Origin: an uncultured Clostridia bacterium
GTDB taxonomy: Bacteria; Bacillota; Clostridia; TANB77; CAG-508
DNA: 30,133 nt
Direction: 5' to 3'
NCBI GenBank assembly: GCA_947595555.1
Contig: CANQES010000004.1
Span: forward strand, 1 to 30,133
Part shown: positions 14,423 through 23,876 of the stretch, one piece after another
Position numbering within the stretch: position 1 is the first letter of the stretch
Layout of the letters: every line of letters begins with the position of its first letter
The notes under the pieces: generated by a model
Databases searched by the model: none
Told to the model about the DNA's origin: nothing
The model's input: the letters and a program-made list of their open reading frames with translations, nothing else
Translations under genes and position numbers: made by a program

Positions 14423-16063
14423 TTATTCTTCTTCCTTTTTGGTATGTCTCCTCATGCCTCTTGCACTCTTTGGCTTTTGTTTTACTTCTTTTGGTGCAGT
14501 TGTTTCTTCCTTTTTAGTCTTTGTTGTAGATGTCCTTTTCTTAACTTCCTTCTTTTCTTTTTTCTCTTGTTCTTTTTGCATTTTTAATTTAGCAATTTCA
14601 TCTGCCTCGCGAATAGATGCAATTCTATCACTATATTTATTACTAAATTTACTCTTTGATTTTGGAGTTTTTTCTCGCTTTCCTTGTTTCTTTCTTTTTT
14701 CTTTTTTAGACATTGATTTTTTGATTTTATCAATTCTTTTATCTTCTCTTAATTTATTATTTAACATTAAATATTGTGGGTCATTTTGCTTATCTTGATA
14801 TTTTAAATCATCACATATTAATTCAATAATTGAAGATGCTATAGCATTTGGGTCATGTCTAATATGTTCATTTACTATCATTGATAAATTTCTTTGCAAA
14901 AATTTAATTCCTTTTACTCTTTCAATATCTTGATCAACTAAGTCTTGTCCTTCTATATTATACTTCTTTATAAATTCTGGTATAACTTCTCCTGTATCAT
15001 ATATACAGTAATCTACAATGCCATTTCCACAATGTTCTATAATTGCATTTAAATGGTCTGATACACTATAATTATCAGTTTGACCTGGTTCTGTCATAAT
15101 ATTACTAATATAAACTTTTATAGCTGAACTTTCTTTTATCGCTTTAGCAACACCATTTACTAACAAATTTGGGATTACATTTGTATATAAACTTCCTGGT
15201 CCAATTATAATGCAATCTGCATTTTTAATAGCATCTATTACTCCTGGTGCTGGTCTACAATTAGATGGATTTAAGAAAATACGATTAATTTTTGTTATCT
15301 TTTCTGACACAATCTCTGGTATTCTAGATTTTTCTTCAACCATATAACCATTTGCTAATTCTGCTACGATTTTCATTTCATCTAAAGTTGCTGGTATAAC
15401 TTTTCCTATCATATTAACTACTTCATTACTTTTTATAATAGAATCCTCAAAATTACCATTAATGTCTTTCATAGCAGAAAAATAAATATCAGAAAATTTA
15501 AATCCTTTTAATTTTCCTTTTGTAAATTCGTAATTAAATAATTGGCTAATTTGCCCTTCTTTAGAAGCTAATGCAACTATACTATCTTTGACATCTTCTA
15601 GTGGCAATAACTCTAACTCACGTCTTGAATTTGTAATAGTTTCACCATAATCAGAAACCGTAACAATAGCAGTTAAATTATTTGTATAATTCTTCAATCC
15701 TGACAATACTGTATTTAACCCTGTTCCTCCACCAATAACAACAATATTGGGTCCTTGTTCATATATTGTTCTGTTAAATATAAGAGATTTAACATTAACA
15801 TTTTTCTTATTATCCATACGTTCATCAGTTGCTTCAACCAAAAGTTCTAATGTTCTCTTACTAAGAAAAATTAATCCCAATATAATAGCAATAAAGCCTA
15901 CTACAAATATTACTACTACCTTTCCTACTTCTTGAAAAGACATTTCTTTCATTACTAATATTTTTGCTAGCCCATAACAAGCAAGTATAATTCCTACTAA
16001 AATTAAAAATATCCATCGCTTCATTTTGCTACTAGATTTAAACCATTGCAAAAAACCTTTCAT
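14423..16063 (-). CDS. yvcK: YvcK/CofD-family protein, membrane-anchored with basic tail
   Basis: YvcK (GlmR) binds UDP-sugars and controls gluconeogenic growth and wall precursor supply. The 546-residue protein has two N-terminal membrane helices (about 16-36 and 48-67). The CofD-like domain starts with NIVVIGGGTGLNTVLSG (about 106-122), then VTVSDYGETITNSRRELE, NCRPAPGVIDAI and IIGPGSLYTNVIPNLLV. YvcK normally is about 320 residues. Here roughly 110 extra residues rich in Lys, Glu and Thr follow after about 435. A usual T-V-x-D-D-G-G-S-S-G motif is seen here as TVSDYGET, a departure from the family. The start is the ATG at 16063 (GGAG nine bases upstream), 4 bases after murB. Confidence 0.88.
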   Translation of the reverse strand: MKGFLQWFKSSSKMKRWIFLILVGIILACYGLAKILVMKEMSFQEVGKVVVIFVVGFIAIILGLIFLSKRTLELLVEATDERMDNKKNVNVKSLIFNRTIYEQGPNIVVIGGGTGLNTVLSGLKNYTNNLTAIVTVSDYGETITNSRRELELLPLEDVKDSIVALASKEGQISQLFNYEFTKGKLKGFKFSDIYFSAMKDINGNFEDSIIKSNEVVNMIGKVIPATLDEMKIVAELANGYMVEEKSRIPEIVSEKITKINRIFLNPSNCRPAPGVIDAIKNADCIIIGPGSLYTNVIPNLLVNGVAKAIKESSAIKVYISNIMTEPGQTDNYSVSDHLNAIIEHCGNGIVDYCIYDTGEVIPEFIKKYNIEGQDLVDQDIERVKGIKFLQRNLSMIVNEHIRHDPNAIASSIIELICDDLKYQDKQNDPQYLMLNNKLREDKRIDKIKKSMSKKEKRKKQGKREKTPKSKSKFSNKYSDRIASIREADEIAKLKMQKEQEKKEKKEVKKRTSTTKTKKEETTAPKEVKQKPKSARGMRRHTKKEEE

Positions 16064-16067
16064 TATT

Positions 16068-16979
16068 TTACTCTCCAATTATTTCAATTTCTAATTCAAT
16101 TTCTTTCTTAAATTTTTCATATACTTTATCTTTTATGTATTTAACTAATTCTAAAACATCTTTTGCTGTTGCATTCCCTTTATTTATAATAAATCCACTG
16201 TGTTTCGTCGATACTTCTGCATCTCCTACTGAATATCCTTTTAAACCTGCTTCATCTATTAATTGGGCTGTAATAAAATCCTTTCCTCTTTTAAAAGTAC
16301 TACCCGCACTTGGATATTCAATTGGCTGCTTTTCTTTTCTATATGTCGCATATTCTTCCATTTTTGCTTTTATATCTTCTCTATGTCCTTTTGCTAATTG
16401 TAATGTAGCTTCTGTAATAATATACTTTTCTTTTTTAAAAATACTATGTCTATAAGAAAATTCTAATCCCTGATTTGTGAATTCTTTTTCATTTCCTTGC
16501 ATATCTATACATTTTACAGTTTTTATAATGTCCTTCATCTCTCTGCCATATGCACCTGCATTCATTCTAATTGCTCCACCTATAGTTCCTGGTATGCCAG
16601 ATAACTCTTCCATTCCTGTAATGTCATTTTGCAAGCATATTTGTGCTAATTTGCCTAACTTTTCTCCCGCTCCTACGGTAATGTCTATTATATCATTTCG
16701 CTCCTGTATATTTATACCCTCCAATTTTATCATAAGAGTTATTCCTTTAATTCCTTTGTCTAGCACTAATAAATTACTACCATTACCAATAATTGTGATA
16801 TCTATATGTTCTGCATTTGCAAAATTTAGTACGTTTTTTAAATCTTCCATCATGTCTATCTTAATAAAACATTCTGCTGGTCCACCAATTTTAAAGCTTG
16901 TATGCTTTTTCATTGGTTCGTCAAAAAATATTTTATCTTTATCAATTGATAAATTGTTAACTTGCTCTTTGATTTTCAA
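16068..16979 (-). CDS. murB: UDP-N-acetylenolpyruvoylglucosamine reductase
   Basis: FAD enzyme that makes UDP-MurNAc, the second committed step of peptidoglycan synthesis. 303 residues. FAD-binding TSFKIGGPAE and IGNGSNLLV, GIPGTIGGAIRMNAGAYG, catalytic FSYRHS (Arg177), and YPSAGSTFKR with the proton-donating Ser227. A TTG start is read from AGGAG seven bases upstream. First gene of the murB-yvcK-debranching enzyme-holA operon. Confidence 0.96.
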   Translation of the reverse strand: MKIKEQVNNLSIDKDKIFFDEPMKKHTSFKIGGPAECFIKIDMMEDLKNVLNFANAEHIDITIIGNGSNLLVLDKGIKGITLMIKLEGINIQERNDIIDITVGAGEKLGKLAQICLQNDITGMEELSGIPGTIGGAIRMNAGAYGREMKDIIKTVKCIDMQGNEKEFTNQGLEFSYRHSIFKKEKYIITEATLQLAKGHREDIKAKMEEYATYRKEKQPIEYPSAGSTFKRGKDFITAQLIDEAGLKGYSVGDAEVSTKHSGFIINKGNATAKDVLELVKYIKDKVYEKFKKEIELEIEIIGE

Positions 16980-17015
16980 AAAACCACTCCTTTTGAATAT
17001 ATTTTTTGCTTTTTT

Positions 17016-17044
17016 ATTCTACTATAAATTTAAAAAAAAAGCAA
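17016..17044 (-). promoter_or_regulatory. Sigma-A promoter of the murB operon
   Basis: TTGCTT (17044-17039), 17 bases, TAGAAT (17021-17016) on the minus strand, 37 bases before the murB start and directly after the glucokinase stop. Confidence 0.6.
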
Positions 17045-17047
17045 GTT

Positions 17048-17950
17048 CTAAGAAACTGCTCCTATAATTCCTGCATCGTTTCCTAGAACTGCTGTCTCTA
17101 TTATTATATCTTTTCCACCAATAGTATTAACTTTTTCCTGTTTCAATTTATGTCTCAATCTTTCTAAAAGAACATCTTCGAAATAAACAAAACTTCCTCC
17201 AATTCCAACTATCTCTGGTTCAAAAATATTAATTAAATTCAAAATTCCTATACTCAAATTTTCAATATACTCTGATACTTGTTTTTCCACTATATCATAA
17301 TTTTCATTTTGTGGATTGTTTCTTCTAATAATGCCTATTAATTCCTCTCCTCTTGTACTTTCATCCAGATTTAAAGCCTTTTTCAAATTTTTTTTGAACA
17401 CTTTCATTGAAGCATATCTTTCAAAACATCCTTTTCTTCCGCAATTACAAGTTATTCCATTTTTTTCAATTACCATATGTCCAAATTCACAACCTGGTAC
17501 CTTACCTGTGTTTAACAATTTATTATCTATAAAAGCTGCTCCACCTATTCCAGTTCCCAGTGTTAAAAACACACTTCTTTCATAATCTTTTAAACATCCA
17601 TATTTATTTTCTGCAATCCCTGCACATTTAGCATCATTCCTAATTTGCATTGGTAACTTTATTTTTTCTTGTAATCGCTCTATAATTGGGTAATCTCTAA
17701 TGTCTAGATTTCCAGACGTCTGAACTACCCCATCTATTGCCCAACCTGGCATAGCTATTCCCAATTCTGTTATGTCATACTTTTCGCATAACTCCAGGCT
17801 GTGCAATGTAATCATGTCTTCTAATGTCTTTTTTATATCTTGTTTTTCAAAATCTGTAATTCGTTTTTCAATTTTTTCTATAATTTTTCCATTATCATCA
17901 ACCACACCAATGGCTATATGACTTCCACCTAAATCTATTCCTATTTTCAT
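17048..17950 (-). CDS. glcK: ROK-family glucokinase
   Basis: Sugar kinase that phosphorylates glucose with ATP. 300 residues: the phosphate-binding GIDLGGSH at the N-terminus, catalytic Asp106 in RNDAKCAG, LGTGIGGAAF, and EFGHM with the zinc ligand His158. The zinc-cluster CNCGRKGCFE carries Cys168, Cys170 and Cys175. Substrate is inferred from family features, and another hexose is possible. It starts only 2 bases after the pilC stop, so it is almost certainly transcribed with the pilus genes, an unexpected partner. Confidence 0.9.
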   Translation of the reverse strand: MKIGIDLGGSHIAIGVVDDNGKIIEKIEKRITDFEKQDIKKTLEDMITLHSLELCEKYDITELGIAMPGWAIDGVVQTSGNLDIRDYPIIERLQEKIKLPMQIRNDAKCAGIAENKYGCLKDYERSVFLTLGTGIGGAAFIDNKLLNTGKVPGCEFGHMVIEKNGITCNCGRKGCFERYASMKVFKKNLKKALNLDESTRGEELIGIIRRNNPQNENYDIVEKQVSEYIENLSIGILNLINIFEPEIVGIGGSFVYFEDVLLERLRHKLKQEKVNTIGGKDIIIETAVLGNDAGIIGAVS

Positions 17951-17952
17951 TT

Positions 17953-19299
17953 TTATACTCCATATGCATCAAATAAGAAGTTACCCATATAAACTTGAAC
18001 ACAAGGTACTAATACTACTAATACGAAGAAGATTAAAACAGCTCCAACAATTGCATATACTACCTGTGGCAATGCCTTCATAATCTTTGTCATAATATTA
18101 TCGATATCAATTTGCATATATTCTACTAGTTTTTCCATCATTTCAGTCAAGTCAGTTTGCATACCTATTTTTAACATTTCTGTAATCATTGACTTAGCTA
18201 GACCTGATTTTTCAAATGGTTCAATCCATGAAGAACCTATCAATATATTGTTTATTGAAGTTTCTATAATTGATAGCATAACATAGTTCTTAACTACATT
18301 TTTACTTACCTCAATAGCATCCTGTATTCTCATTCCATTTTTTAAATTTAATAACATTGCTTTCATTAATCTTGAAAAATCTAAAGCAAAGATTAATTCT
18401 CCAAATATTGGCATTTTGTATTTAAAATAATGAAAATTATATTTTCCTTTTGGTGTGTTGATATAAAACACAATTGCTGCAATAATTGCTATTAATATAA
18501 ATGTTGGTATGTACCAAAATTCAATTACTTTATTCAGAAAATCGGCAAACCATAGTGTAATTCCTGGTAATTGTTCGTCTGTACCCAATTCATCAAAAAC
18601 TGACTGAATTGCTGGAATAGCAAATAATGTACCCACTACTAACATAACAATTAATAAAATAAACTGCGCAATATTAGGAATTAAAATAGATTTTAATTTT
18701 CTATTTAAAGAATCTGTATCATCTAAGTATTTTACAGCTTGTTCTAGTGAATTTGTAAGAGAACCTGATAATTCTCCTACTTTTATCATATTAATATATA
18801 TATACGGAAATACATTTGAATAATATTCCATTGTAGTGTACATATTTTCACCAGCTTCTACACCAGCCAGAATATCTTCTAATATTCCTTTAAATGACAA
18901 GTTTTCTGTACTTTGAATAATAGTATTTAAAGCATGAATATTGTTAAAGTTCGCCTTTTTCAATAAGTAAAAATTCTGTGTAAATACCATTATATCTCTC
19001 TGTGTTATTTTTTCTGTTTTTGCAAAATACAAATTAATCTTTTCTTTAGTAGTCAATTCTTTTTTTCTATCGTTTAATCTTGTTGTATTTACATTTTTCA
19101 TAATTTCTTGTATATCTGTAACATTTCTCTTTTGCTTTTTTGGTACTTTGCCAGAGCGATAAGAAACTTGTTCAATAGATATTGGTAACAAATTACTACT
19201 TTTCAAAGATTTAATTAAATTTTGTCTACTTGTTGATTCTATTTTGTTCTTAACAACAAGGCCTGTTTTTGTTACAGCCCTATAAATATACGTAGGCAT
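17953..19299 (-). CDS. pilC: Type IV pilus inner-membrane platform protein PilC
   Basis: Platform protein of the pilus machine, 448 residues. The N-terminal MPTYIYRAVTKTG is typical. Two GspF domains each carry the pattern of a helical bundle before membrane segments (about 205-230, 260-285 and 420-440). IKVGELSGSL is the conserved loop of the first repeat and MLKIGMQTDLTEMMEKL that of the second. About 60 residues rich in Lys, Arg and Asn (50-100) lie between the N-terminal motif and the first GspF repeat. It follows pilT by 17 bases. Confidence 0.93.
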   Translation of the reverse strand: MPTYIYRAVTKTGLVVKNKIESTSRQNLIKSLKSSNLLPISIEQVSYRSGKVPKKQKRNVTDIQEIMKNVNTTRLNDRKKELTTKEKINLYFAKTEKITQRDIMVFTQNFYLLKKANFNNIHALNTIIQSTENLSFKGILEDILAGVEAGENMYTTMEYYSNVFPYIYINMIKVGELSGSLTNSLEQAVKYLDDTDSLNRKLKSILIPNIAQFILLIVMLVVGTLFAIPAIQSVFDELGTDEQLPGITLWFADFLNKVIEFWYIPTFILIAIIAAIVFYINTPKGKYNFHYFKYKMPIFGELIFALDFSRLMKAMLLNLKNGMRIQDAIEVSKNVVKNYVMLSIIETSINNILIGSSWIEPFEKSGLAKSMITEMLKIGMQTDLTEMMEKLVEYMQIDIDNIMTKIMKALPQVVYAIVGAVLIFFVLVVLVPCVQVYMGNFLFDAYGV

Positions 19300-19316
19300 G
19301 TATATGTCCTCCTATT

Positions 19317-20414
19317 CTATTTATTTCGCTTAATTTTTAATTGCATAATAGTTCTATTAAGAGTTTCTATATTTTTTTCTTCTATTTGAGCTTTCGCTTG
19401 ATCTAATGTTATTCTATTTTGTACAAAAAGTTCTGCTAAAGAATTTATTAATCCTATACTTCCCTTGTCTGCACTACTTTGTATAGCATCCTCAATTTCT
19501 GATACACTTAATTTATCTTTACGTATGATACCTGCAACAACATTATCTACTACCATTACTTCTGGTACTAAAACTAATTTTCCATCTATACCTGGCAATA
19601 ATCTCTGTGATACTACCAATTTTAATAAAGCTGATAATAGATATTTAATACTAGCTTGATCTCTTACTTCATAAAAGTTTATCATTCTATCAATCGTCTC
19701 TGCACATGATTTTGTATGTAATGTTCCAATTACCAAGTGACCTGATTCTGCCATTTCAATAGCTGCTTCCATTGTTGTTTTGTCACGAATCTCACCTATT
19801 ACTAATATATCACAATCCTCTCTTAAAGAATTCTTTACACCATCACTAAAAGTTAAGCTATCTCTACCTTTTCCAACTTCTTTTTGCACAATTAAAGATT
19901 TTTTTGAATGATGCTTATACTCTATTGGGTTTTCTAATGTTAATATCTTCTTATTTTGATTTTCATTTATATGATTAATTAAAGCACTTAATGTTGTACT
20001 TTTACCAGAATTAGTTTTACCAGTAACTAGAATTAGTCCTTGTGGTTGATAAGTCATTCTTCTTACTATATCTGGTACTCCTAATGACTCATACTCTGGT
20101 AATTCATTTTTAATTAATCTGAGTGTGCACAATGGAATATCATCAGCTAAAGATATATTTACTCTTAAACGAATATCTCTATATTCATAAGATATATCTA
20201 ATTTTCTGGTAGTATTAAATACCTCATCTTTTTCTACATTTCCCTTTACTAAATAATCATATATTTCAGCCATATCTTCTGGTGTTAAAATTTTGCTATT
20301 TGCAACAGGAACTAAAGTCCTAGCAATTCTAAGCATGGGTTTATTACTGCATATCAAATGCACATCAGAAGCGTCTAATTCTATAGCCTGATCTAAAATT
20401 TTATCTAAATTCAT
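19317..20414 (-). CDS. pilT: Type IV pilus retraction ATPase PilT
   Basis: Hexameric retraction ATPase of 365 residues. N-terminal DASDVHLICSNKPMLRI, Walker A TGKTNSGKSTTLSAL (about 130-144), Asp box, Walker B ILVIGEIRDKTT, His box GTLHTKSCAETIDRM and the downstream RLLPGIDGKLVLVPEVM region. The residues are as expected except for Asn at the usual Gly of G-x-T-G-S-G-K. The C-terminal AIRNLIRE retraction motif is not recognisable, replaced by a region with LINSLAELFVQNRIT. It starts 17 bases after pilB. Confidence 0.94.
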   Translation of the reverse strand: MNLDKILDQAIELDASDVHLICSNKPMLRIARTLVPVANSKILTPEDMAEIYDYLVKGNVEKDEVFNTTRKLDISYEYRDIRLRVNISLADDIPLCTLRLIKNELPEYESLGVPDIVRRMTYQPQGLILVTGKTNSGKSTTLSALINHINENQNKKILTLENPIEYKHHSKKSLIVQKEVGKGRDSLTFSDGVKNSLREDCDILVIGEIRDKTTMEAAIEMAESGHLVIGTLHTKSCAETIDRMINFYEVRDQASIKYLLSALLKLVVSQRLLPGIDGKLVLVPEVMVVDNVVAGIIRKDKLSVSEIEDAIQSSADKGSIGLINSLAELFVQNRITLDQAKAQIEEKNIETLNRTIMQLKIKRNK

Positions 20415-20431
20415 AATTTCCTCCTTGGTAT

Positions 20432-22066
20432 TTAAAATATTAATAATTTTCTGTTTAATTCTTCTAATGTGGTATGTCCAGCAATTACTTTGTTAATACC
20501 ATCAATTACTAATGTCTTATAATTTTGAGATAATGCAATTTTTCTTATTTCTAGACTTGATTTTCCTAACACAATAGCTTCCTTTATCTCTTCCGTTAAA
20601 TCTAGTACTTCAAATATTCCCATTCTATCATAATATCCAGTGTTATTACAATACTTACATCCTGGTGTATCATATGTTTTACCACTTACATCAAATTTAA
20701 TGTTATATTTTTCTCCAATACTTGTAATTATTTTTTTCTCTTTATCAGTAAATTTTCTTTCAATCTTACATTTAGGACATATTTTTCTTACTAATCTTTG
20801 TGAAATACATGTAGCTAATGTGCTTGAAATGTCATAATCAGAAAGTCCCATTTTTCTTAATCTTGTAATAACTTCCACACTGTCTATTGTATGTATGGTT
20901 GATAATACATAATGACCTGTTTGACCTGCTTGAATTGCTATTTCTCCCGTTTCTGTATCTCTTATCTCTCCTACTAAAATGATATCAGGATCTTGTCTTA
21001 AAACTGTTCTAAGAGAACCTGAAAATGAAGAACGATTATCTATTTCAATTTGGTTTAATCCTTCAATTCTAATTTCAACTGGGTCTTCAATTGTAGTTAT
21101 ATTAATTTCAGGACTATTTAAGTAATCCATTATACTATATAAAGTTGTTGTTTTTCCTTCTCCTGTTGGTGCGGCAACAATTGTTATACTATTTCTTTTA
21201 TTTATACTTTTTCTTAAATCATCTTCCGTACCTGGAAATCCTAAATCAAATATATTTTTAATGTTACCATTCTTCTTTAAAAGTCTTAATACAAATTTCT
21301 CTCCATAAACATTTGGTTGAGAAGATACACGAATGTTATAGTCTTCATAAAGTAATATTCTACCATCTTGTGATTCTTGCTTTTCTTGATGCATATTAGA
21401 AATGGCTTTTAATCTTCCTATAATTTGTTGTTGTTTTTCTTTCTTTATTTTAGCAGCTGTAAAAAGTTCACCATCAATTCTATATCTAACTCTAACTTCT
21501 TCAGCCATTGGTTCTATATGTATATCACTAGCTCTTCTTTTTATTCCTGTTTTTATAATACTATCTACTAAACCAATTATAGTGTCACTTTTCTCTGAAA
21601 CATCAAAATCAGATGTAGCTTCACCTTCAAGTGATTTTAATATTTTTTCTATATCACTTTCAAATGTTATATATGTTTCCATTACAAGACCTTTGTTTAA
21701 TAACAATAGTCTAATAGTATTAATTGCTTTATTATTTACAGTATCTGCGAAGCACACTTTTGCTCTTCCTGAACTTACTTCAAAAGGAATCGCTTTATTT
21801 TTTTGTGCCACATCTAAAGAAAAGTAATCTGTTAATTTTACTTTTATTGTTTCTTCTGACAATAAAATCACTTTTTCTTCTAATATATCACCTATAGCTT
21901 GAATTAAAATATTAGGATCACAAGCTTGTAAGATATACAAGATATCACCTATTTTCTTGCCTGGATGTTCTTTTTGATATTTTAATGCTCTTACAATATC
22001 TTCTTCTTTAACAATACCTCTTTTTACTAATTCCATTCCTAGTGGTTGTCGTTTTTTCATATCCAT
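20432..22066 (-). CDS. pilB: Type IV pilus assembly ATPase PilB
   Basis: Extension ATPase of 544 residues. N-terminal MshEN domain (LGMELVKRGIVKEEDIVRAL, IGDILY), a linker, then RASDIHIEP, Walker A APTGEGKTTTLYS (about 297-309), Walker B IILVGEIRDTETGEIA and His box STIHT. The zinc-binding pair CPKCKIE and CKYCNNTGY is present. The first Gly of the P-loop (GxxxxGKT) is Ala here and the usual Ser is Glu; the Lys-Thr and all else are intact. MshEN domains of PilB-like ATPases often bind c-di-GMP; an HD-GYP gene is at the window's left end. Confidence 0.95.
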   Translation of the reverse strand: MDMKKRQPLGMELVKRGIVKEEDIVRALKYQKEHPGKKIGDILYILQACDPNILIQAIGDILEEKVILLSEETIKVKLTDYFSLDVAQKNKAIPFEVSSGRAKVCFADTVNNKAINTIRLLLLNKGLVMETYITFESDIEKILKSLEGEATSDFDVSEKSDTIIGLVDSIIKTGIKRRASDIHIEPMAEEVRVRYRIDGELFTAAKIKKEKQQQIIGRLKAISNMHQEKQESQDGRILLYEDYNIRVSSQPNVYGEKFVLRLLKKNGNIKNIFDLGFPGTEDDLRKSINKRNSITIVAAPTGEGKTTTLYSIMDYLNSPEINITTIEDPVEIRIEGLNQIEIDNRSSFSGSLRTVLRQDPDIILVGEIRDTETGEIAIQAGQTGHYVLSTIHTIDSVEVITRLRKMGLSDYDISSTLATCISQRLVRKICPKCKIERKFTDKEKKIITSIGEKYNIKFDVSGKTYDTPGCKYCNNTGYYDRMGIFEVLDLTEEIKEAIVLGKSSLEIRKIALSQNYKTLVIDGINKVIAGHTTLEELNRKLLIF

Positions 22067-22154
22067 ATTCTTTACCTTCTTTCGTATCTTTCATTTTTTA
22101 TTATACTACATTTTTTTTACTTTTTGTTGTTTTTCATAAAATTACATAAATTTA

Positions 22155-22586
22155 CTAATTTCTTAAAGTGTATGTTCGTTTTCTTTCTTTTCCTTCTATA
22201 TCCTGTATATCAACGTTTACTACATTTTTCCCGTTTTGTATGTCATAACTAAAAATGCATCTTTCTATTCCTTCACATATTTTTACTTTATTTCTATATA
22301 TTCCTTTATTACTTTGAATAAAAGTATATTGTACACCATTATCAAATACAATATAATTTTGCTTATTGCCTTGCCCACAAGCTAATACTTTTATATTTTC
22401 ACGATTGACTTCTTCTGCAAAAGCTCTATTAAAATTTGTATATTGTGTTATAGAATCTATAACATCAGACTTTTCAACGTTTTTATAAAAAAAGGTACTT
22501 ATAATAGATATAATGCCAATAATAATCGACATTCCAATGACATATATAGTTAAAGAAATAAGGGTTATACCTCTTTGTGACTTCAT
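22155..22586 (-). CDS. Minor prepilin, no Glu5
   Basis: Prepilin-like protein of 143 residues with the cleavage site KSQRG-ITLISLTIY followed by a hydrophobic helix of about 20 residues. Position +5 of the mature protein is Ser instead of Glu, as in some minor pilins that act at the tip. The rest is a small globular domain of predicted beta-structure (VQYTFIQSNKGIYRNK) resembling ComGF/PilW-type minor pilins. It begins one base after the preceding gene's stop. Confidence 0.7.
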   Translation of the reverse strand: MKSQRGITLISLTIYVIGMSIIIGIISIISTFFYKNVEKSDVIDSITQYTNFNRAFAEEVNRENIKVLACGQGNKQNYIVFDNGVQYTFIQSNKGIYRNKVKICEGIERCIFSYDIQNGKNVVNVDIQDIEGKERKRTYTLRN

Positions 22587-22587
22587 A

Positions 22588-23019
22588 TTAAATCTCCTTT
22601 GACATTATAGTAGAAAGTTCTACTTTTTGCTCTTTTGTTTTAAATTTATATAGAATTTGAACTGTTATTTTCTTTACTATATTTGATTCTTTACTTTTAT
22701 CAAAATCATTATAATCTTGCACGATTATCTTCCTATAAAAACCTTCTTTTATGTCCTCTATTTTTGCATCTTCTTCACTTTTACCATATGAATTTTCTTC
22801 CTGCCCTAACTCTGAAAGTAAAGTTTCAAATGTTTTGTTTTTCATTTTTTCAATTTCTTCTACTGCTAAATCTACTGCTTCAGATTTCAATTGTAGTTCT
22901 TTTAAAGAGCTATTTACATTATAGGATAAAACAACAATAATCGACACAAAAATAAAAAGTACAACAACTGATATTGCTATATCAATTCCAGTATATCCTT
23001 TTTCACTTTTCATTTTCAT
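22588..23019 (-). CDS. Minor prepilin, PilV-like
   Basis: Prepilin-like protein of 143 residues with a leader ending KSEKG, then YTGIDIAISVVVLFIFVS. Asp is at +5 where Glu is usual. The following region ELQLKSEAVDLAVEEIEKMK resembles PilV/type II secretion pseudopilins, where a residue near the hydrophobic N-terminus precedes a helix running to the globular domain. The start is the ATG at 23019, with AAGGAG six bases upstream; an earlier in-frame start would overlap the preceding gene's end. Confidence 0.7.
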   Translation of the reverse strand: MKMKSEKGYTGIDIAISVVVLFIFVSIIVVLSYNVNSSLKELQLKSEAVDLAVEEIEKMKNKTFETLLSELGQEENSYGKSEEDAKIEDIKEGFYRKIIVQDYNDFDKSKESNIVKKITVQILYKFKTKEQKVELSTIMSKEI

Positions 23020-23029
23020 ATTTTTCTCC

Positions 23030-23845
23030 TTACCATCGATAGTTACTAACATATAATACCAACATTAACATCAATATATTGGCAATGCCCAAATAACTTC
23101 CAATGCTTAATTTTTGAGAAATTTTCTCATCTGATTTCCTACTTCTCCTTCTTCCTTGCTTTAGTTTTTGCAATAGCATATAAAAGAATATTGTTAAAAG
23201 AGTAAATATAATTGCATTTTCTGTCACATACTCTCCAGTAAATATTACCATTGTTATTATCATTAAAAGAATTCCGGTTACATAGCTATTTTTTGCATAC
23301 CATTTTAATGTTATTGTGTCTAAAAGTAAGATTATTATGTAAAAAATTAAATATATAATATATCTATATATACTAGATTCTTCTACTATGCATAGATATA
23401 TCATATACATAATAGATATTACAATACCATAAACATTCACTAATTTATCTATTTTTACATTTTCTTTGTCAATTCCAGATACAAGAAATAGAAATGTTAT
23501 ATATAATGACATAAAAGAATATTCTACTATTTTTGTAAATGTTATTGTATATATATCAAGTTTCATTAAAATTCCTAATGCCACAAATACAATTCCTGAT
23601 AATACTTCTATAATAAAGTATCTTGGTCTTATTTTTTCTTTACAATACCTACATCTTCCTCTTAAAAATATATAACTGAATATTGGAATTAAGTCTAATA
23701 GCCCTAATTTGTGATTGCAATTAGGACAGTAAGAATGTGTATGTGTAATATCTTGTCTTTTTGGAATACGATATATTGCCAGTGTATAAAAACTACCAAA
23801 TAGCGCTCCGATTATAAATAGTAATATGTATAAAAATATATTCAT
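23030..23845 (-). CDS. Prepilin peptidase homologue, Cys4 kept, second Asp motif missing
   Basis: Polytopic protein of 271 residues. N-terminal FIIGALFGSFYTLAIYRIP and the zinc motif CPNC...CRYC (Cys40, Cys43, Cys65, Cys68) match the methyltransferase part of prepilin peptidases. The first catalytic Asp has a candidate in VSGIDKENVKID (Asp126). The second motif GxGDxK is not found where it should be, 60-70 residues later; the only similar element, KSDEKIS near 240, is far outside that spacing. So it may methylate but not cleave. The A24 gene at 8523-9275 has the reverse pattern. It follows the major pilin. Confidence 0.82.
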   Translation of the reverse strand: MNIFLYILLFIIGALFGSFYTLAIYRIPKRQDITHTHSYCPNCNHKLGLLDLIPIFSYIFLRGRCRYCKEKIRPRYFIIEVLSGIVFVALGILMKLDIYTITFTKIVEYSFMSLYITFLFLVSGIDKENVKIDKLVNVYGIVISIMYMIYLCIVEESSIYRYIIYLIFYIIILLLDTITLKWYAKNSYVTGILLMIITMVIFTGEYVTENAIIFTLLTIFFYMLLQKLKQGRRRSRKSDEKISQKLSIGSYLGIANILMLMLVLYVSNYRW

Positions 23846-23876
23846 TTATTTTTTCCTTTTACTTTATTTTAAATTA

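Noticed and set aside
17001..17046. TTGCTTTTTT / AAAAAAGCAA inverted repeat as a glcK terminator
   Set aside because: Stem is mostly A-T with a long loop and no T-run after it in the glcK direction; the same bases make a better murB promoter.
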